Positions 18,134 through 28,126 are shown, counted from the first letter of the stretch. The stretch is DNA of 64,000 nucleotides from Anaerolineae bacterium (GCA_013178095.1 JABLXK010000012.1:1-64000); one strand, 5' to 3'. Numbers and translations: made by a program. Notes: generated by a model not told the origin, from the letters alone.

Positions 18134-19351
18134 TTATACCGGCTCATTGGCCGGTTTGGGTTCTTTCAGCCGGTAGATTGTACGGATAATGGCTGGCGCG
18201 GCAATGAAGAATATGATGAAGGCCTGCAGGATGGAGATGATATCGATCGGGATCCCGGTATTGATCTGCATGACCCGCGAGCCGTGTCGCAGGAATCCAA
18301 ACAGGATGGCGGTGATGATGCACAGCAGGGGATGGTTGTTAGCCAGCAAAGCGATCGCGATTGCGTCGAATCCGTACCCGGTTGAAAGTGCCTGGGTCTG
18401 CCGGAAGTTGACTCCTAACATCTCCACCGCTCCCGCCAGGCCGGAAATCGCTCCTGAAAGCGAAAGCGCCAGAATGGTCACCCAAGAGGAATTGATTCCA
18501 GCATATTTCGAGGCGTAGGGATTCAGCCCTACCGAACGGAATTCGAATCCCCAGGTGGTTTTATAGAGAATGTACCAGATGATCACGGCTACGGCCAGGG
18601 CGATGAATAGCCCAATGTGCAGTCGCAGGGATGTGCCTTCAAAGAAGCGGTAGAGATGCGCTGATTCTTCAATGAAGCGGGTTTTGAACGGCGTTTCCGG
18701 GTCTTCGAATGGCCCGCGGATGAGGTATTCCGAAAAGTTGAACGCAATGTAGTTCATCATGATTGTGTTGATCACTTCGTGGGCGCCGGTCTTGGCTTTC
18801 AACCAGCCGGGGATGAAACCCCAGACGAAACCTGTCAGCGTACCCACAGCCAGCGCCAGTGGCACGTGCACAATGGGCGGCAGGCCTTTGAAGGTCCAAC
18901 CGGCCCAGGCCGCCATAATGGCGCCCATGTAAAGCTGGCCTTCCGCGCCGATGTTGAATACGCCTGCCTGAAAACCCAATGCCACCGCCACGCCGGTGAA
19001 AATGTAGGGCGTTGTTACCACCAGGCTTTCCAGGAAGGGTTTGAACGCCGCTTGCAGCGCTTTGGTTTCCCCGCTCGCAACGGCCGCGATCATTTTGGAC
19101 GGGTTCCCAAAAGAACCCATTAATAGCGAGGAATAGGTTTCCCAGATCAATTTCAGAGATTCGCTGATCCCTTTGCCGAAAGACACCTCAAAAGCATCGT
19201 AAATCTCGGGCGTGGTGCCCGCGGCCAGGATCCCTCCCAGCAGAAAACCGGTAAAAATTGCGAGTACGATGATGGTCAGGGAGCTTCTGGAAACCTCTTC
19301 CAGGAATACGTTGACAAAATTCTCTTTTTTAGGTGAAGGTTCTTTTGTCAT
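18134..19351 (-). CDS. Nucleoside-type ABC transporter permease (NupP/YufP-like)
   Basis: 405 residues. One N-terminal membrane segment (about 28-48), then an outside loop, then a core of about eight segments. Conserved blocks are GFQAGVFNIGAEGQLYMGA and RSVGLNPYASKYAGI, which match the first permease of BMP-family transporters. Ribosome site AAGGATGA lies before the ATG. It lies 9 bases after the ATPase gene and 17 bases before the second permease, so it belongs to one operon with them. Confidence 0.88.
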   Translation of the reverse strand: MTKEPSPKKENFVNVFLEEVSRSSLTIIVLAIFTGFLLGGILAAGTTPEIYDAFEVSFGKGISESLKLIWETYSSLLMGSFGNPSKMIAAVASGETKALQAAFKPFLESLVVTTPYIFTGVAVALGFQAGVFNIGAEGQLYMGAIMAAWAGWTFKGLPPIVHVPLALAVGTLTGFVWGFIPGWLKAKTGAHEVINTIMMNYIAFNFSEYLIRGPFEDPETPFKTRFIEESAHLYRFFEGTSLRLHIGLFIALAVAVIIWYILYKTTWGFEFRSVGLNPYASKYAGINSSWVTILALSLSGAISGLAGAVEMLGVNFRQTQALSTGYGFDAIAIALLANNHPLLCIITAILFGFLRHGSRVMQINTGIPIDIISILQAFIIFFIAAPAIIRTIYRLKEPKPANEPV

Positions 19352-19360
19352 GGGTCATCC

Positions 19361-20923
19361 TTAGGTGACAATTTCCCGCACTTTGCGTGCTTTGCGTTTT
19401 TTTGCGCTGATCTTGGTGGTGATGCCGGCCATCAACAACCCCAGCTCTTCTTTGGTGACCAAATCCGCGTCCACGATGGTCAAAATCTTGCCGTTGTACA
19501 TGACGGCGATCCGGTCGGCTAATTGCATCACTTCGTCCAGTTCGGTGGATACCAGCAGGATGGCGCAGCCTGCGTCGCGTTTTTCAATCAAACGCCGGTG
19601 GATATATTCGATTGAACCAACGTCCAACCCGCGGGTAGGCTGCGAAGCGATCAACAATTTAATCGGGCGTGAAAATTCTCTCGCTACAATCACCTTTTGC
19701 TGGTTGCCTCCCGAGAGGCCGCTGACCGGCACGCCAGGTCCGGTTGTGCGGATGTCGAATGCCCTCACCAGATTTTTGGCATTCTTAATGATCGCGTCTT
19801 TTTGCAGCACGATGCCTTTGGCGAACGGTTTCTGATAGTAGGTATTGAGTACCAGGTTATCCTGGATTGGGCTTTGCAGTACCAGCCCGTCTTTTTGCCG
19901 GTCTTCGGGAATATGCGCTACCCCCAATTCCGTGATTTCGCGTGGGTCGCTGTGGGTGGTTTCCTTGCCGAGGATACTGATTTTCCCCGATTCGGCTTTC
20001 ATTAAACCGGTCAGGCAGCGCACCAGTTCGGTTTGTCCGTTACCCTGCACGCCGGCCACCCCCAGGATCTCGCCGGCTCTGACCTCGAATGAGATATCGT
20101 CAACTTCCACTTTTTTATTCTTGGCCAGGATGGTCAGGTTTTCAACGTTCAACACAGGTTTTCCGGGTTTAGCGGTTTCTTTTTGCACGTTCAATTCAAC
20201 CGGCCGTCCGACCATCATGGCGGCCAGCTTTTTGGGGTTGGCGCTGGAAGGAACCGCTTCTCCGACCACTTTCCCGGAGCGGATGACCAGAATGCGGTCA
20301 GCGCATTCCATCACTTCCCGTAATTTGTGGGTGATGAAGATGATCGATTTACCTTGCGCAATCAGGTTGTGCATGATCTTGAACAATTCTTCCACTTCCT
20401 GGGGGGTCAAAACTGCCGATGGTTCATCCATAATCAGAATTTCGGCATTCCGGAAGAGTAATTTGATGATTTCAACCCGCTGCTGCAATCCGACAGGCAG
20501 GTCTTCGATAAGTGCGTATGGATCGATATTTAGTTTAAATTGATTGGAAATTTCTTTTACTTTATTGGCTGCCCGCATGGTATCCAGGACGCCGCCGGCG
20601 CGCGTATATTCCTCCCCCAACATGACGTTTTCGGTGACTGAAAATACCGGTATCAGCATGAAATGCTGGTGAACCATGCCGATGCCTGCCCTGATCGCAT
20701 CGGTCGGCGATTTCACCTGCACTGGTTTTCCCTTGATGATGATTTCTCCCTCGTCTGGCGCGTACAGACCATAAAGGATATTCATCAGGGTGGTTTTCCC
20801 GGCTCCGTTTTCACCCAACAAAGCCAGGATTTCCCCTTGATTCAATTTCAGATCGATGTGGTCGTTGGCCAGCACACCGGGGAATCTCTTGGTAATTCCG
20901 CGCAACTCCAAAATTGGGGCCAT
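19361..20923 (-). CDS. Nucleoside-type ABC transporter ATP-binding protein (two ABC domains)
   Basis: 520 residues with two ABC cassettes. The first has Walker A GENGAGKTTL, a weak signature LPVGLQQRVE and Walker B LIMDEPSAVLTPQE. The second has a degenerate Walker A (GVQGNGQTEL), signature LSGGNQQKV and a degenerate Walker B (LLIASQPTRGLD), as usual in BMP and ribose-type transporters where only one site hydrolyses ATP. A basic tail (KISAKKRKARKVR) ends the protein. Ribosome site GGAG precedes the ATG. A terminator-like hairpin separates it from the binding-protein gene upstream. Confidence 0.92.
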   Translation of the reverse strand: MAPILELRGITKRFPGVLANDHIDLKLNQGEILALLGENGAGKTTLMNILYGLYAPDEGEIIIKGKPVQVKSPTDAIRAGIGMVHQHFMLIPVFSVTENVMLGEEYTRAGGVLDTMRAANKVKEISNQFKLNIDPYALIEDLPVGLQQRVEIIKLLFRNAEILIMDEPSAVLTPQEVEELFKIMHNLIAQGKSIIFITHKLREVMECADRILVIRSGKVVGEAVPSSANPKKLAAMMVGRPVELNVQKETAKPGKPVLNVENLTILAKNKKVEVDDISFEVRAGEILGVAGVQGNGQTELVRCLTGLMKAESGKISILGKETTHSDPREITELGVAHIPEDRQKDGLVLQSPIQDNLVLNTYYQKPFAKGIVLQKDAIIKNAKNLVRAFDIRTTGPGVPVSGLSGGNQQKVIVAREFSRPIKLLIASQPTRGLDVGSIEYIHRRLIEKRDAGCAILLVSTELDEVMQLADRIAVMYNGKILTIVDADLVTKEELGLLMAGITTKISAKKRKARKVREIVT

Positions 20924-20972
20924 TTGCTCCTCACAATTTTTTGCTTGAATGCATCCGTTTTTTCAGGTTTAG

Positions 20973-21005
20973 AAAAACAGAACCAGATTGCCTGGTTCTG
21001 TTTTT
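20973..21005 (-). terminator. Intra-operon terminator/attenuator after the binding-protein gene
   Basis: AAAAACAGAACCAG (20973-20986) pairs with CTGGTTCTGTTTTT (20992-21005), giving a T run on the minus strand right after the BMP lipoprotein stop. Partial termination here would make more binding protein than transporter. Confidence 0.75.
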
Positions 21006-21024
21006 CTGTTATTTTTTCGCTGGT

Positions 21025-22155
21025 CTATTCGCGCGGATATAGCGCCAGATATTCCGGAGAAACAGTCTGAATCTCGCCGGAAAGGATCTTATCGGCTAGT
21101 GCGTCCACTTCGGCTTTCAGGTCGGCTGGAACTTCAACTTCAGCGTTCCAGGCCAGCGAGGTGCCGCCGTTCGAGAATTGCAGAATGTAGTTTCCGCTTT
21201 CCCATTTGCCTTCCTCAACCAAACCCTTAACAGCGTTGTAAACCGGAACGTCCATGTTCTTCAACGCGCTCGCAAGGACCAGGTCTTTGTATTCGGGGAC
21301 GGTCAGCGACCAGTCCTGGTCTACGCCGAAGATATACCCATAGCCGCGGTCTCTCATGGCTGCGGCAGTGCCGCCGCCGACAAAGCCGGCAACCGGCAGG
21401 ATGATATCGGCGCCGTTATCCATGAAAGATTCGCCGAATTGGCGCCCGAGGTCGATATCGCTCCAGGAGCCGGTGGCTGATGCCTGATCCATGGCTTTCG
21501 GGTCATAGCCAAGCACCTTTACTGACGTGCCGTGTACTTTGTTGTATTCCTGCACGCCCATGTAGAAACCGTCCATGAAGATCTGCACCACCGGTCCGAA
21601 AATACCGGTGTAGGTCGCCACGGTGCCGGTTTCGGTCATGCCGGCAGCCAGATAGCCGGCCTGGAAGCAGCTTTGATCCATGTACGCATCCACGCCCAGG
21701 AAATTGTCGTAAGTAAGCCAGTTGATGTCGATGCCGATAAATTTGATTTCAGGATTGGCTTCAACAGCCGCTTTGCAGGCGTCGGCCATCATGAAACCCA
21801 CGCAAACTACCAGGTCGGCGTCGGAATCGACACACGCGGCCAGGTTCGGGGCATAATCGTCCGCGCTCTTGGATTCAATGTAATTGGCTTCGATACCGAA
21901 ATCAGCTTTTGCCTGTTCCAAACCCTTCCAAACCATGTCGTTAAATGAGCGGTCGCCAATGCCGGCGGCATCCGTAACGAGGCAGGCTTTCAACGGTTCA
22001 GCAGCAGGAGCTTCTTCTTCCGCTGGAGCGGCTTCCTCCGCTGGGGCCTCTTCTTCTGCCGGTGCTGCTTCCTCTGCCGGAGCAGCTTGTGGTGCGCACG
22101 CAAACAACATTGACGCAATGATGAGCAATCCGATCACAATCGAAATCTTTTTCAT
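21025..22155 (-). CDS. BMP family (PnrA-like) substrate-binding lipoprotein
   Basis: 376 residues. Signal peptide with lipobox MLFAC (Cys at 20), then a long low-complexity linker of Ala, Pro and Glu (about 22-53), then a BMP/PnrA domain: KACLVTDAAGIGDRSFNDM, GWxxxxYxxKSADDYAPNL-like region, VVCVGFMMADA, and DQDWSLTVPEYKD. BMP lipoproteins bind purine nucleosides and feed a NupPQ-type transporter, which is encoded downstream. Strong ribosome site GGAGGAG. It heads the operon and has a leader of about 250 bases. A hairpin follows the stop. Confidence 0.92.
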   Translation of the reverse strand: MKKISIVIGLLIIASMLFACAPQAAPAEEAAPAEEEAPAEEAAPAEEEAPAAEPLKACLVTDAAGIGDRSFNDMVWKGLEQAKADFGIEANYIESKSADDYAPNLAACVDSDADLVVCVGFMMADACKAAVEANPEIKFIGIDINWLTYDNFLGVDAYMDQSCFQAGYLAAGMTETGTVATYTGIFGPVVQIFMDGFYMGVQEYNKVHGTSVKVLGYDPKAMDQASATGSWSDIDLGRQFGESFMDNGADIILPVAGFVGGGTAAAMRDRGYGYIFGVDQDWSLTVPEYKDLVLASALKNMDVPVYNAVKGLVEEGKWESGNYILQFSNGGTSLAWNAEVEVPADLKAEVDALADKILSGEIQTVSPEYLALYPRE

Positions 22156-22430
22156 TTTTTCTCCTCCAATAGGTTATTTGCCATCTTCTCTGGTGGCTGG
22201 AATGGATCGTGATGAATGTGCGATGAACTTTCAGTTCAATTGCATGACGAAAGTGCGATGGTCTATCGATGTTGTGGTGATGAAAGAGGTGTTGCTGCTG
22301 TAATGATGCTTCTGGGTAAATGGTAAGGAAACCTGAATGCAATAGATTGTTAATAGTTTGACTGATCACCTCCTCTTCGCAAAACTATTTTCTATGTCAA
22401 TTATGAATATTATATATCATCCGATTTGAG
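22156..22430 (-). promoter_or_regulatory. Long 5' leader region of the bmp operon
   Basis: No gene of good quality lies here. On the minus strand a TATAAT (22409-22414) stands near the trmD end. A TTGACA (22395-22400) has no matching -10. Downstream, at about 22363-22373, is AGGAGGTGATC, a full complement to the usual 16S rRNA 3' end, although no ATG follows within range. The only overlapping frame (GTG at 22369) runs on into the BMP gene in the wrong frame. No known riboswitch was recognised. Confidence 0.4.
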
Positions 22431-23207
22431 TTAAGGTATATCAAGTCTCTTTCGAATGGCTTCCGGGAGACAAAAAGCATGCTCTTCCGCGATTTTTACG
22501 AGGTATTGAATATCTGCCTGGTTCAGCTCTGCCATTTCCAGCAGGTCAGGCCGTTTTTGCAAAGTACGCAGCAGGGATTGCTGCCGCCGCCAGCGGGCAA
22601 TCGCGGGATGGTTGCCTGAAACGAGTTCTTCCGGGACGTTCCAGCCCCTGAATTCAGGTGGGCGGGTGTATTGCGGGTATTCCAGCAGCCCGTTTGCGAA
22701 AGAATCATCGAATGCGCCGTCCGGGTCGCCTAGCGCGCCCGGCAGCAGCCGCGTCACAGCTTCCACCAGCACAAGGGCGGGCAGTTCGCCGCCGCTGAGC
22801 ACGTAGTCTCCGATTGAAATTTCGTCGCTCACCAAATGCTCGCGCACGCGTTCATCCACTCCTTCGTAGCGGCCGCATAGGATCATTAAGCGCTCCTGCC
22901 GGCTGAACTGCTCGGCGATCACGTGTGTGAGCGGCCTGCCCTGGGGCGTCATCAGGATGACCGGGCAGTCCGGTTTTCCATCGGCTATGCCTTCGACAGC
23001 AGCAAAGATCGGTTCCGGTTTCATCACCATTCCGCCGCCGCCGCCGAAGGGAGTGTCGTCGGTGGTGTGGTGCTTGTCCGTAGTCCAGTCGCGGATGTTG
23101 TAAATATTGATCGCGATGATGCCATTCGCGCGGGCGCGCTGCAGGATGCTGGTGTTGATGTACGGCGTAAAAACTTCCGGAAAAAGCGAGAAAATATCGA
23201 AGCGCAT
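22431..23207 (-). CDS. trmD: tRNA (guanine37-N1)-methyltransferase
   Basis: 258 residues. Methylates G37 of tRNAs with S-adenosylmethionine and is essential for frame maintenance. It starts [13 protein letters not shown], followed by [15 protein letters not shown], the trefoil-knot segments [13 protein letters not shown] and [18 protein letters not shown], and the C-terminal NHPAIARWR. Full length for the family. It is not next to rimM, rpsP or rplS, its usual partners. No ribosome site is seen. TAGAAT ends exactly 6 bases before the ATG, suggesting a leaderless message. Confidence 0.95.
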   Translation of the reverse strand: MRFDIFSLFPEVFTPYINTSILQRARANGIIAINIYNIRDWTTDKHHTTDDTPFGGGGGMVMKPEPIFAAVEGIADGKPDCPVILMTPQGRPLTHVIAEQFSRQERLMILCGRYEGVDERVREHLVSDEISIGDYVLSGGELPALVLVEAVTRLLPGALGDPDGAFDDSFANGLLEYPQYTRPPEFRGWNVPEELVSGNHPAIARWRRQQSLLRTLQKRPDLLEMAELNQADIQYLVKIAEEHAFCLPEAIRKRLDIP

Positions 23208-23279
23208 GCTTTCATTCTATCTTAAGTACAAAAAATAGTCCGCTTGCGTTTTATAGTTACATCTGGTATAAAGCCTTTC

Positions 23280-23309
23280 TTGACCAAATTTCTCCGTAAA
23301 TGATAAGAT
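23280..23309 (+). promoter_or_regulatory. Promoter of the tandem TPR genes
   Basis: TTGACC (23280-23285) and TAAGAT (23304-23309) have an 18-base spacer. The predicted start of RNA falls on or next to the ATG at 23316. Confidence 0.6.
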
Positions 23310-23315
23310 AAACCC

Positions 23316-24647
23316 ATGCAGATTAAAGGAAGACGATGGAATATGCGCCAGTCCCGTCGGCGCACCAATCCATTTAAAATATTATTTCTGTTGGCCATCG
23401 CGGCTTTTTTGGTTTACGTCAATCTGACGGTAGAGCCGCTTTCTCCCACCTTGTTCGTTGCTTCCCCCACGGCCACTACTTCGGCTGAAACATATCTGGC
23501 GCAAGCCGAAAACCTCGCCTCGCAAGGGAAATATTCACTGGCACTGGCGGAATATCAAAAAGCCATCATGGCTGATCCGCAGAATGCCGCTCTTTATTTG
23601 GCGGCTGCTAAGCTCAACATCTACAGCGGCGATTACGAAAAAGCCATCGAAAACGCCGGCAATGCCATCCTGCTCAATCCCAAGAGCAGCATGGGAGAAG
23701 CGATTCAAGGTTTTGCCCAGGGCATGCTGGGTGACTATCTGGATTCAGAAAGCAGCCTGAACCGCGCCATTGAACTCGATTCCAGCAACGCCACCGCTTA
23801 TGCCTATATGTCCATCGTGTTATCCCAAAAGGTGATCAATGGCGAAGAAGTGCTGGGCGATCTTGACCAGGCCATTGAAGCCTCGCGCAATGCCCAATCC
23901 ATCGCGCCGGACGCGCTCGAAACCCATTGGGCGCGCGGCAATGTGTTGGAGATCACTTCGAATTACGAGGACGCCGTGGCGGAACTGGAACAGGCGGTGT
24001 CCATGAATGCCAACATCTCCGAATTGCACATTGCCCTGGGGCGCAATTACCGTTATCTGGATGAGAACGATAAAGCGGTGGAAGAATATACGCGCGCCAA
24101 TGCCCTCAACCCCAGCGATTCTTATCCTGAAACGCTTATTGCGCGTACCTATGCCAACATTGGTGAATACGGCAAAGCCATTCAGTACGCCCAACAAGCT
24201 GTGGATGACGATCCTGAAGATCCCTACATGTATGGGAACCTGGGCACCATGTATAAGAAGAATTACCAGTTCGGCGAAGCGATCCTGATGCTCAAACTGG
24301 CCATACGGGGCGGTACCAACCAGAATGGCGTAGTGGTCGAGGGCATCCCGCTTTCGAATAACGCCCGGGTCGTTGAATACTACTATACCTACGGACTGGC
24401 TTTGATGGAGCTCGGTTACTGCAGCGAGGCGGTGGATATTGCCCAATCCTTGCTGCAGAGTGTCAATAATGACGAGGTGGCAACTTATAACGCCAATTAC
24501 ATTATCGAGAATTGCTACCAAAAAATGAATGATTTGCAGATGTTAAAGCTGCCTACGCCGACCATGATCCCCACCTGGACGCCGCAGCCTTCGTCCACGC
24601 CTACCCTGGAACCCACGCCGGAGATCACAGAAACAGCGCAGCCCTAA
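23316..24647 (+). CDS. Membrane-anchored TPR protein, first of two
   Basis: 443 residues. A basic N-terminus (KGRRW, RQSRRRTNP) and one membrane segment (about 20-38) are followed by about eight to nine TPR units (about 55-400), for example SLALAEYQKAIMADPQN and DKAVEEYTRANALNPSD. A Pro/Thr-rich tail ends it. It should expose a TPR array outside the cytoplasm, or inside if inverted. Start choice: ATG 23316 lies 6 bases after a -10 and may be leaderless. ATG 23343, nine codons later, has AAAGGAAG 10 bases upstream and is equally possible. Paralogue of the next gene. Partners unknown. Confidence 0.75.
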   Translation: MQIKGRRWNMRQSRRRTNPFKILFLLAIAAFLVYVNLTVEPLSPTLFVASPTATTSAETYLAQAENLASQGKYSLALAEYQKAIMADPQNAALYLAAAKLNIYSGDYEKAIENAGNAILLNPKSSMGEAIQGFAQGMLGDYLDSESSLNRAIELDSSNATAYAYMSIVLSQKVINGEEVLGDLDQAIEASRNAQSIAPDALETHWARGNVLEITSNYEDAVAELEQAVSMNANISELHIALGRNYRYLDENDKAVEEYTRANALNPSDSYPETLIARTYANIGEYGKAIQYAQQAVDDDPEDPYMYGNLGTMYKKNYQFGEAILMLKLAIRGGTNQNGVVVEGIPLSNNARVVEYYYTYGLALMELGYCSEAVDIAQSLLQSVNNDEVATYNANYIIENCYQKMNDLQMLKLPTPTMIPTWTPQPSSTPTLEPTPEITETAQP

Positions 24648-24655
24648 GGTTGCTT

Positions 24656-25981
24656 ATGTACATCCCTGAGAAAAAACCTCTTTTCAGAAAACCCTCGCAT
24701 GAATCCAATCCTTACCGCATCGCGGTCATGCTGGGTATTCTGCTGGTCATGCTGATGGTGCTGCGCAACCTGAATAGCGGATCGATCACCCCGCTGTTCC
24801 TGCCCACGCCCACCCCCACCCGCACGGTGAATTCTTTCGCGGACGAGGGCGAGACTTACTTCGTTGCCGGCGACCTGGAAAAGGCCATGCAAGCCTACCA
24901 GCAGGCGGTGGCTTTGGATCCCACCAATGTTGAACTGCGCGACGAACTGGCGCGCATTCAGATCTATTCCTCAACGCTGCTGACCATCGCCGAAGAAAAA
25001 GTTACCCGACTGAACGAAGCCCTGGCGACTATTAATGAGGCCATCGCCATTGAGCCCGAAAACAGCAATGCCCACGCCATCAAGGCTTTCGCGCTGGATT
25101 GGCTCTCCGATCCAAACATCGTGGTTGGCGACCGCGACGCGCTGCTGACTGAAGCCGAGCAGGAAGTGGTGCAGGCGCTCCAGCTCGATAATACCAACAC
25201 GCTGGCGCTGGCGTATTACGCTGAAATCCTGGTGGATGAGCAGAAATGGGTGCAAGCCGAGCAGAACATCCGCGAGGCTGTCGAGCGTTCGCCGGATTCC
25301 ATGGACGTGCGCCGTATTTACGGGTATATGCTCGAATCCATCGGCAACTACGGTCAGGCGATTGAGCAATACAAGGAAGCCATCCATATCAATCCCAACC
25401 TGACCTTTATCTACCTGCGCATCGGCGCCAACTACCGCACGCTGCAAAATTACGAAATGGCGCTGGAGTATTTCGATAAAGCCGCCAAGATCAACGAGCA
25501 GTTGGGTGTGAAGGATTCAGTGCCCTATTTTTCCATCGCTACCACCTACACCCAGATGGGTGAGTTTCTCGTGGCGGGCAGGAACGCCCTGAAAGGATTG
25601 AATTACCAGCCGGACAATGCAGATATGTACGGCCGCCTGGGCATCGTTTATCACCGCTCCCGTAACTACGAGGGCGCCATTCCCGCTTTTAAATGTGCCT
25701 TGATGGGCTGCACCGCCGAAGAGAGCTGCGAGGTGCGCCAATGCAATTCGGAAACGGACCCGATGGTGGCTGTGGAAGGCCTGCCGCTCAGCAATACGAC
25801 CATTGATTATTACCTGACTTATGGGTCTGTTCTGGCTGGTATGCATCGTAGCGTGAACGGATATTGCGAAGAAGCCATGCGCATCCTGAAATTGATTCGG
25901 GAACAATACAGCAATGACCCCACAGTCATGTCCACCTTGACTGAGAGCGAAAACATTTGCAAAAGTTACGGCTACCGTTGA
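24656..25981 (+). CDS. Membrane-anchored TPR protein, second of two
   Basis: 441 residues with the same plan as the preceding gene: basic N-terminus, one membrane segment (about 22-40), a TPTPTRT linker, then TPR units such as EKAMQAYQQAVALDPTN and GQAIEQYKEAIHINPN. Near residue 350-370 there is a four-Cys insertion (CALMGCTAEESCEVRQC) that could bind metal or form disulfides and is absent in the first copy. Start ATG 24656 (AAGG 6 bases upstream) is preferred over a TTG at 24650. The gap to the first gene is 8 bases, so they form an operon. Probable scaffold for complex assembly at the membrane. Confidence 0.75.
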   Translation: MYIPEKKPLFRKPSHESNPYRIAVMLGILLVMLMVLRNLNSGSITPLFLPTPTPTRTVNSFADEGETYFVAGDLEKAMQAYQQAVALDPTNVELRDELARIQIYSSTLLTIAEEKVTRLNEALATINEAIAIEPENSNAHAIKAFALDWLSDPNIVVGDRDALLTEAEQEVVQALQLDNTNTLALAYYAEILVDEQKWVQAEQNIREAVERSPDSMDVRRIYGYMLESIGNYGQAIEQYKEAIHINPNLTFIYLRIGANYRTLQNYEMALEYFDKAAKINEQLGVKDSVPYFSIATTYTQMGEFLVAGRNALKGLNYQPDNADMYGRLGIVYHRSRNYEGAIPAFKCALMGCTAEESCEVRQCNSETDPMVAVEGLPLSNTTIDYYLTYGSVLAGMHRSVNGYCEEAMRILKLIREQYSNDPTVMSTLTESENICKSYGYR

Positions 25982-26017
25982 TTGTGTTAAAAATTTATTA
26001 GATTTCGCCTTTTTTCC

Positions 26018-26046
26018 TTGACTTGCATACGAAAGGATATTAATAT
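26018..26046 (+). promoter_or_regulatory. Housekeeping promoter of groESL
   Basis: TTGACT (26018-26023) and TAATAT (26041-26046) with a 17-base spacer. The CIRCE operator begins 8 bases after the -10, so a bound repressor would cover the start site. Confidence 0.8.
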
Positions 26047-26054
26047 ACTGATAG

Positions 26055-26081
26055 TTAGCACTCAATACCCATGAGTGCTAA
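26055..26081 (+). promoter_or_regulatory. CIRCE operator (HrcA binding site)
   Basis: Perfect TTAGCACTC-N9-GAGTGCTAA. This is the consensus operator of the heat-shock repressor HrcA, so groESL should be under HrcA control. hrcA is not in the window. Confidence 0.97.
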
Positions 26082-26111
26082 AAAATCTGAATCATTTTTA
26101 TGGAGGAATCT

Positions 26112-26408
26112 ATGGCTCTGAATCTAAAACCTTTAGGCAGCCGCTTGGTCGTGGAACCGATTGAACAGGAAGATGTGACTGCTTCCGGTATCGTTCTTCC
26201 GGAAACTGCCAAGGAAAAACCCCAAAAAGGCAAAGTTCTTTCCACCGGCCCCGGCGATCGTGATGAAGAAGGCAAACGCATCCCCATGGATGTCAAAGCA
26301 GGCGACACCGTCCTGTTTGCCAAATATTCCGGTACCGAGATCAAGATGGACCAGAAAAAATTGCTGATCCTGAAGGAAAGCGACGTACTGGCGATTGTTG
26401 AAGGTTAA
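26112..26408 (+). CDS. groES: Co-chaperonin GroES
   Basis: 98 residues, normal length. [17 protein letters not shown] at the start, the mobile loop with TASGIVLPE, the roof-loop region and [15 protein letters not shown] near the end are all typical. Start at 26112 chosen because GGAGGA lies 5 bases before it. An in-frame ATG at 26100 lies on the ribosome site. Caps GroEL in the cytoplasm. Controlled by the CIRCE operator just upstream, and followed 38 bases later by groEL. Confidence 0.97.
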   Translation: MALNLKPLGSRLVVEPIEQEDVTASGIVLPETAKEKPQKGKVLSTGPGDRDEEGKRIPMDVKAGDTVLFAKYSGTEIKMDQKKLLILKESDVLAIVEG

Positions 26409-26446
26409 TTGAATTAATTCTGAGTGATGATCTGAAGGAGTATCCT

Positions 26447-28078
26447 ATGGCAGCTAAACAACTAGTATTTGGCGAAGAAGCTCGCAGGAAACTGCGAAAC
26501 GGTATTGATATTGTGGCGGAAGCCGTCGCCACCACCCTCGGTCCCAAAGGCCGCAATGTGGCTTTGGACCGCAAGTTCGGTTCCCCCACCATCACGCACG
26601 ATGGCGTGACGGTCGCGAAGGAAATTGAACTGGAAGATCCCTTTGAAAATATGGGCGCGCAGCTCCTCAAGGAAGCCGCCACCAAGACCAATGACATCGC
26701 CGGCGATGGCACCACCACCTCCACGGTTCTGGCGCACGCTATGGTTACCGAAGGTCTCAAGACCCTCGCCGCCGGTGCCAACCCCATGATGCTTAAGCGC
26801 GGAATTGAAGCCGCCTCCAAAGCTGTTGCGGATGCTATCAAGGCGCAGGCCATCGAAATTTCCACCAAGGAAGAAATTGCCAATGTTGCCACCATTTCCG
26901 CCCAGGACCGCCAGATTGGTAATTTGATCGCGGATGTGATGGATAAAGTCGGCAAAGACGGCGTCATCACCGTTGAAGAATCCAAGGGTTTGGAATTCGA
27001 GCAGGAATACGTGGAAGGTATGCAGTTCGACCGCGGTTATATTTCTTCCTATTTCATCACCGATTCTGATCACATGGAAGCGGTCATTGAAGAACCCTAT
27101 ATCCTGATCTACGACAAGAAGATTTCCGCTGCTCAGGACCTGCTGCCCCTGTTGGAAAAATTGGTGCAGGTCGGCAAGCGTGATCTGGTCATCATCGCCG
27201 AGGACGTCGACGGCGAAGCCCTGGCGACCATGGTTTTGAATAAACTGCGCGGCACCCTCAACGTGCTGGCTGTCAAAGCTCCCGGTTTTGGCGACCGCCG
27301 CAAAGCCATGCTGCAGGATATTGCCATCCTCACCGGCGCCGCCCTGATTTCGGAAGAGACCGGCCGCAAACTGGATACTGCAGTTGTGGCTGACCTCGGC
27401 CGCGCTGAGAAGGTTGTTGCCGATAAGGACAACACCACCATCATCGGCGGCAAGGGCGATTCTAAGGAAATCAAGGGCCGCATTGAGCAGATCCGCGTCG
27501 AGATCGAAAAGACCACCAGCGACTACGACCGCGAAAAACTGCAGGAACGCCTGGCCAAACTCTCCGGCGGTGTTGCCATCATCCGCGTCGGCGCAGCCAC
27601 CGAGACAGAATTGAAGGAAAAGAAGCATCGCGTTGAAGACGCCCTCTCCGCTACCCGCGCGGCAGTTGAAGAAGGTATCGTCCCCGGCGGCGGTGTGGCT
27701 CTGTTGAATGCCATGTCCTCGCTCGAATCCGTCAAGCTCGACAGCGACGATGCCAAGACCGGCACCAACATCGTCCGCAAGGCCCTGGAAGTTCCCATGC
27801 GCCGCATTGCCGAGAACGCCGGTTTTGATGGCTCGGTCGTGGTGGAAAATGTCCGCCAGTCCCAGGCCAAGGAAAAGAACAACAAGATCGGTTTCAACAT
27901 TCTGGATGAAAAATATACCGATATGGTCAAGGATGGCGTGATCGATCCCGCTAAAGTGACGCGTGGCGCTCTGGAGAACGCAACCTCCATCGCAGCCATG
28001 ATCCTCACCACCGAAGCGTTGGTCACCGATGTCCCTGAAAAGGAAAAACCCGCTGCTCCGCCCATGCCGGAATACTAA
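26447..28078 (+). CDS. groEL: Chaperonin GroEL
   Basis: 543 residues. ATP site [13 protein letters not shown] and [10 protein letters not shown] (catalytic Asp), hinge VPGGGVALL, and apical domain segments such as [14 protein letters not shown]. The tail ends PPMPEY and lacks the usual Gly-Met repeats, seen in some lineages. Ribosome site AAGGAG precedes the ATG. Same operon as groES and ends at a strong terminator. Confidence 0.98.
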   Translation: MAAKQLVFGEEARRKLRNGIDIVAEAVATTLGPKGRNVALDRKFGSPTITHDGVTVAKEIELEDPFENMGAQLLKEAATKTNDIAGDGTTTSTVLAHAMVTEGLKTLAAGANPMMLKRGIEAASKAVADAIKAQAIEISTKEEIANVATISAQDRQIGNLIADVMDKVGKDGVITVEESKGLEFEQEYVEGMQFDRGYISSYFITDSDHMEAVIEEPYILIYDKKISAAQDLLPLLEKLVQVGKRDLVIIAEDVDGEALATMVLNKLRGTLNVLAVKAPGFGDRRKAMLQDIAILTGAALISEETGRKLDTAVVADLGRAEKVVADKDNTTIIGGKGDSKEIKGRIEQIRVEIEKTTSDYDREKLQERLAKLSGGVAIIRVGAATETELKEKKHRVEDALSATRAAVEEGIVPGGGVALLNAMSSLESVKLDSDDAKTGTNIVRKALEVPMRRIAENAGFDGSVVVENVRQSQAKEKNNKIGFNILDEKYTDMVKDGVIDPAKVTRGALENATSIAAMILTTEALVTDVPEKEKPAAPPMPEY

Positions 28079-28096
28079 AATAAACCTGCTTCATAC

Positions 28097-28126
28097 AACA
28101 GGCCGCTCATCAGCGGCCTGTTTTTT
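28097..28126 (+). terminator. Rho-independent terminator of groESL
   Basis: AACAGGCCGCT and AGCGGCCTGTT form an 11-bp stem with a 4-base loop, followed by TTTTTATTA. Confidence 0.9.

Noticed and set aside
21998-22369. 123-codon minus-strand ORF beginning with GTG inside a strong anti-16S motif
   Set aside because: The start overlaps the motif itself and most of the frame lies inside the BMP lipoprotein gene in another frame.
22156-22430. Purine riboswitch before the BMP nucleoside transporter
   Set aside because: The conserved loop sequences of the purine aptamer were not found on the minus strand.
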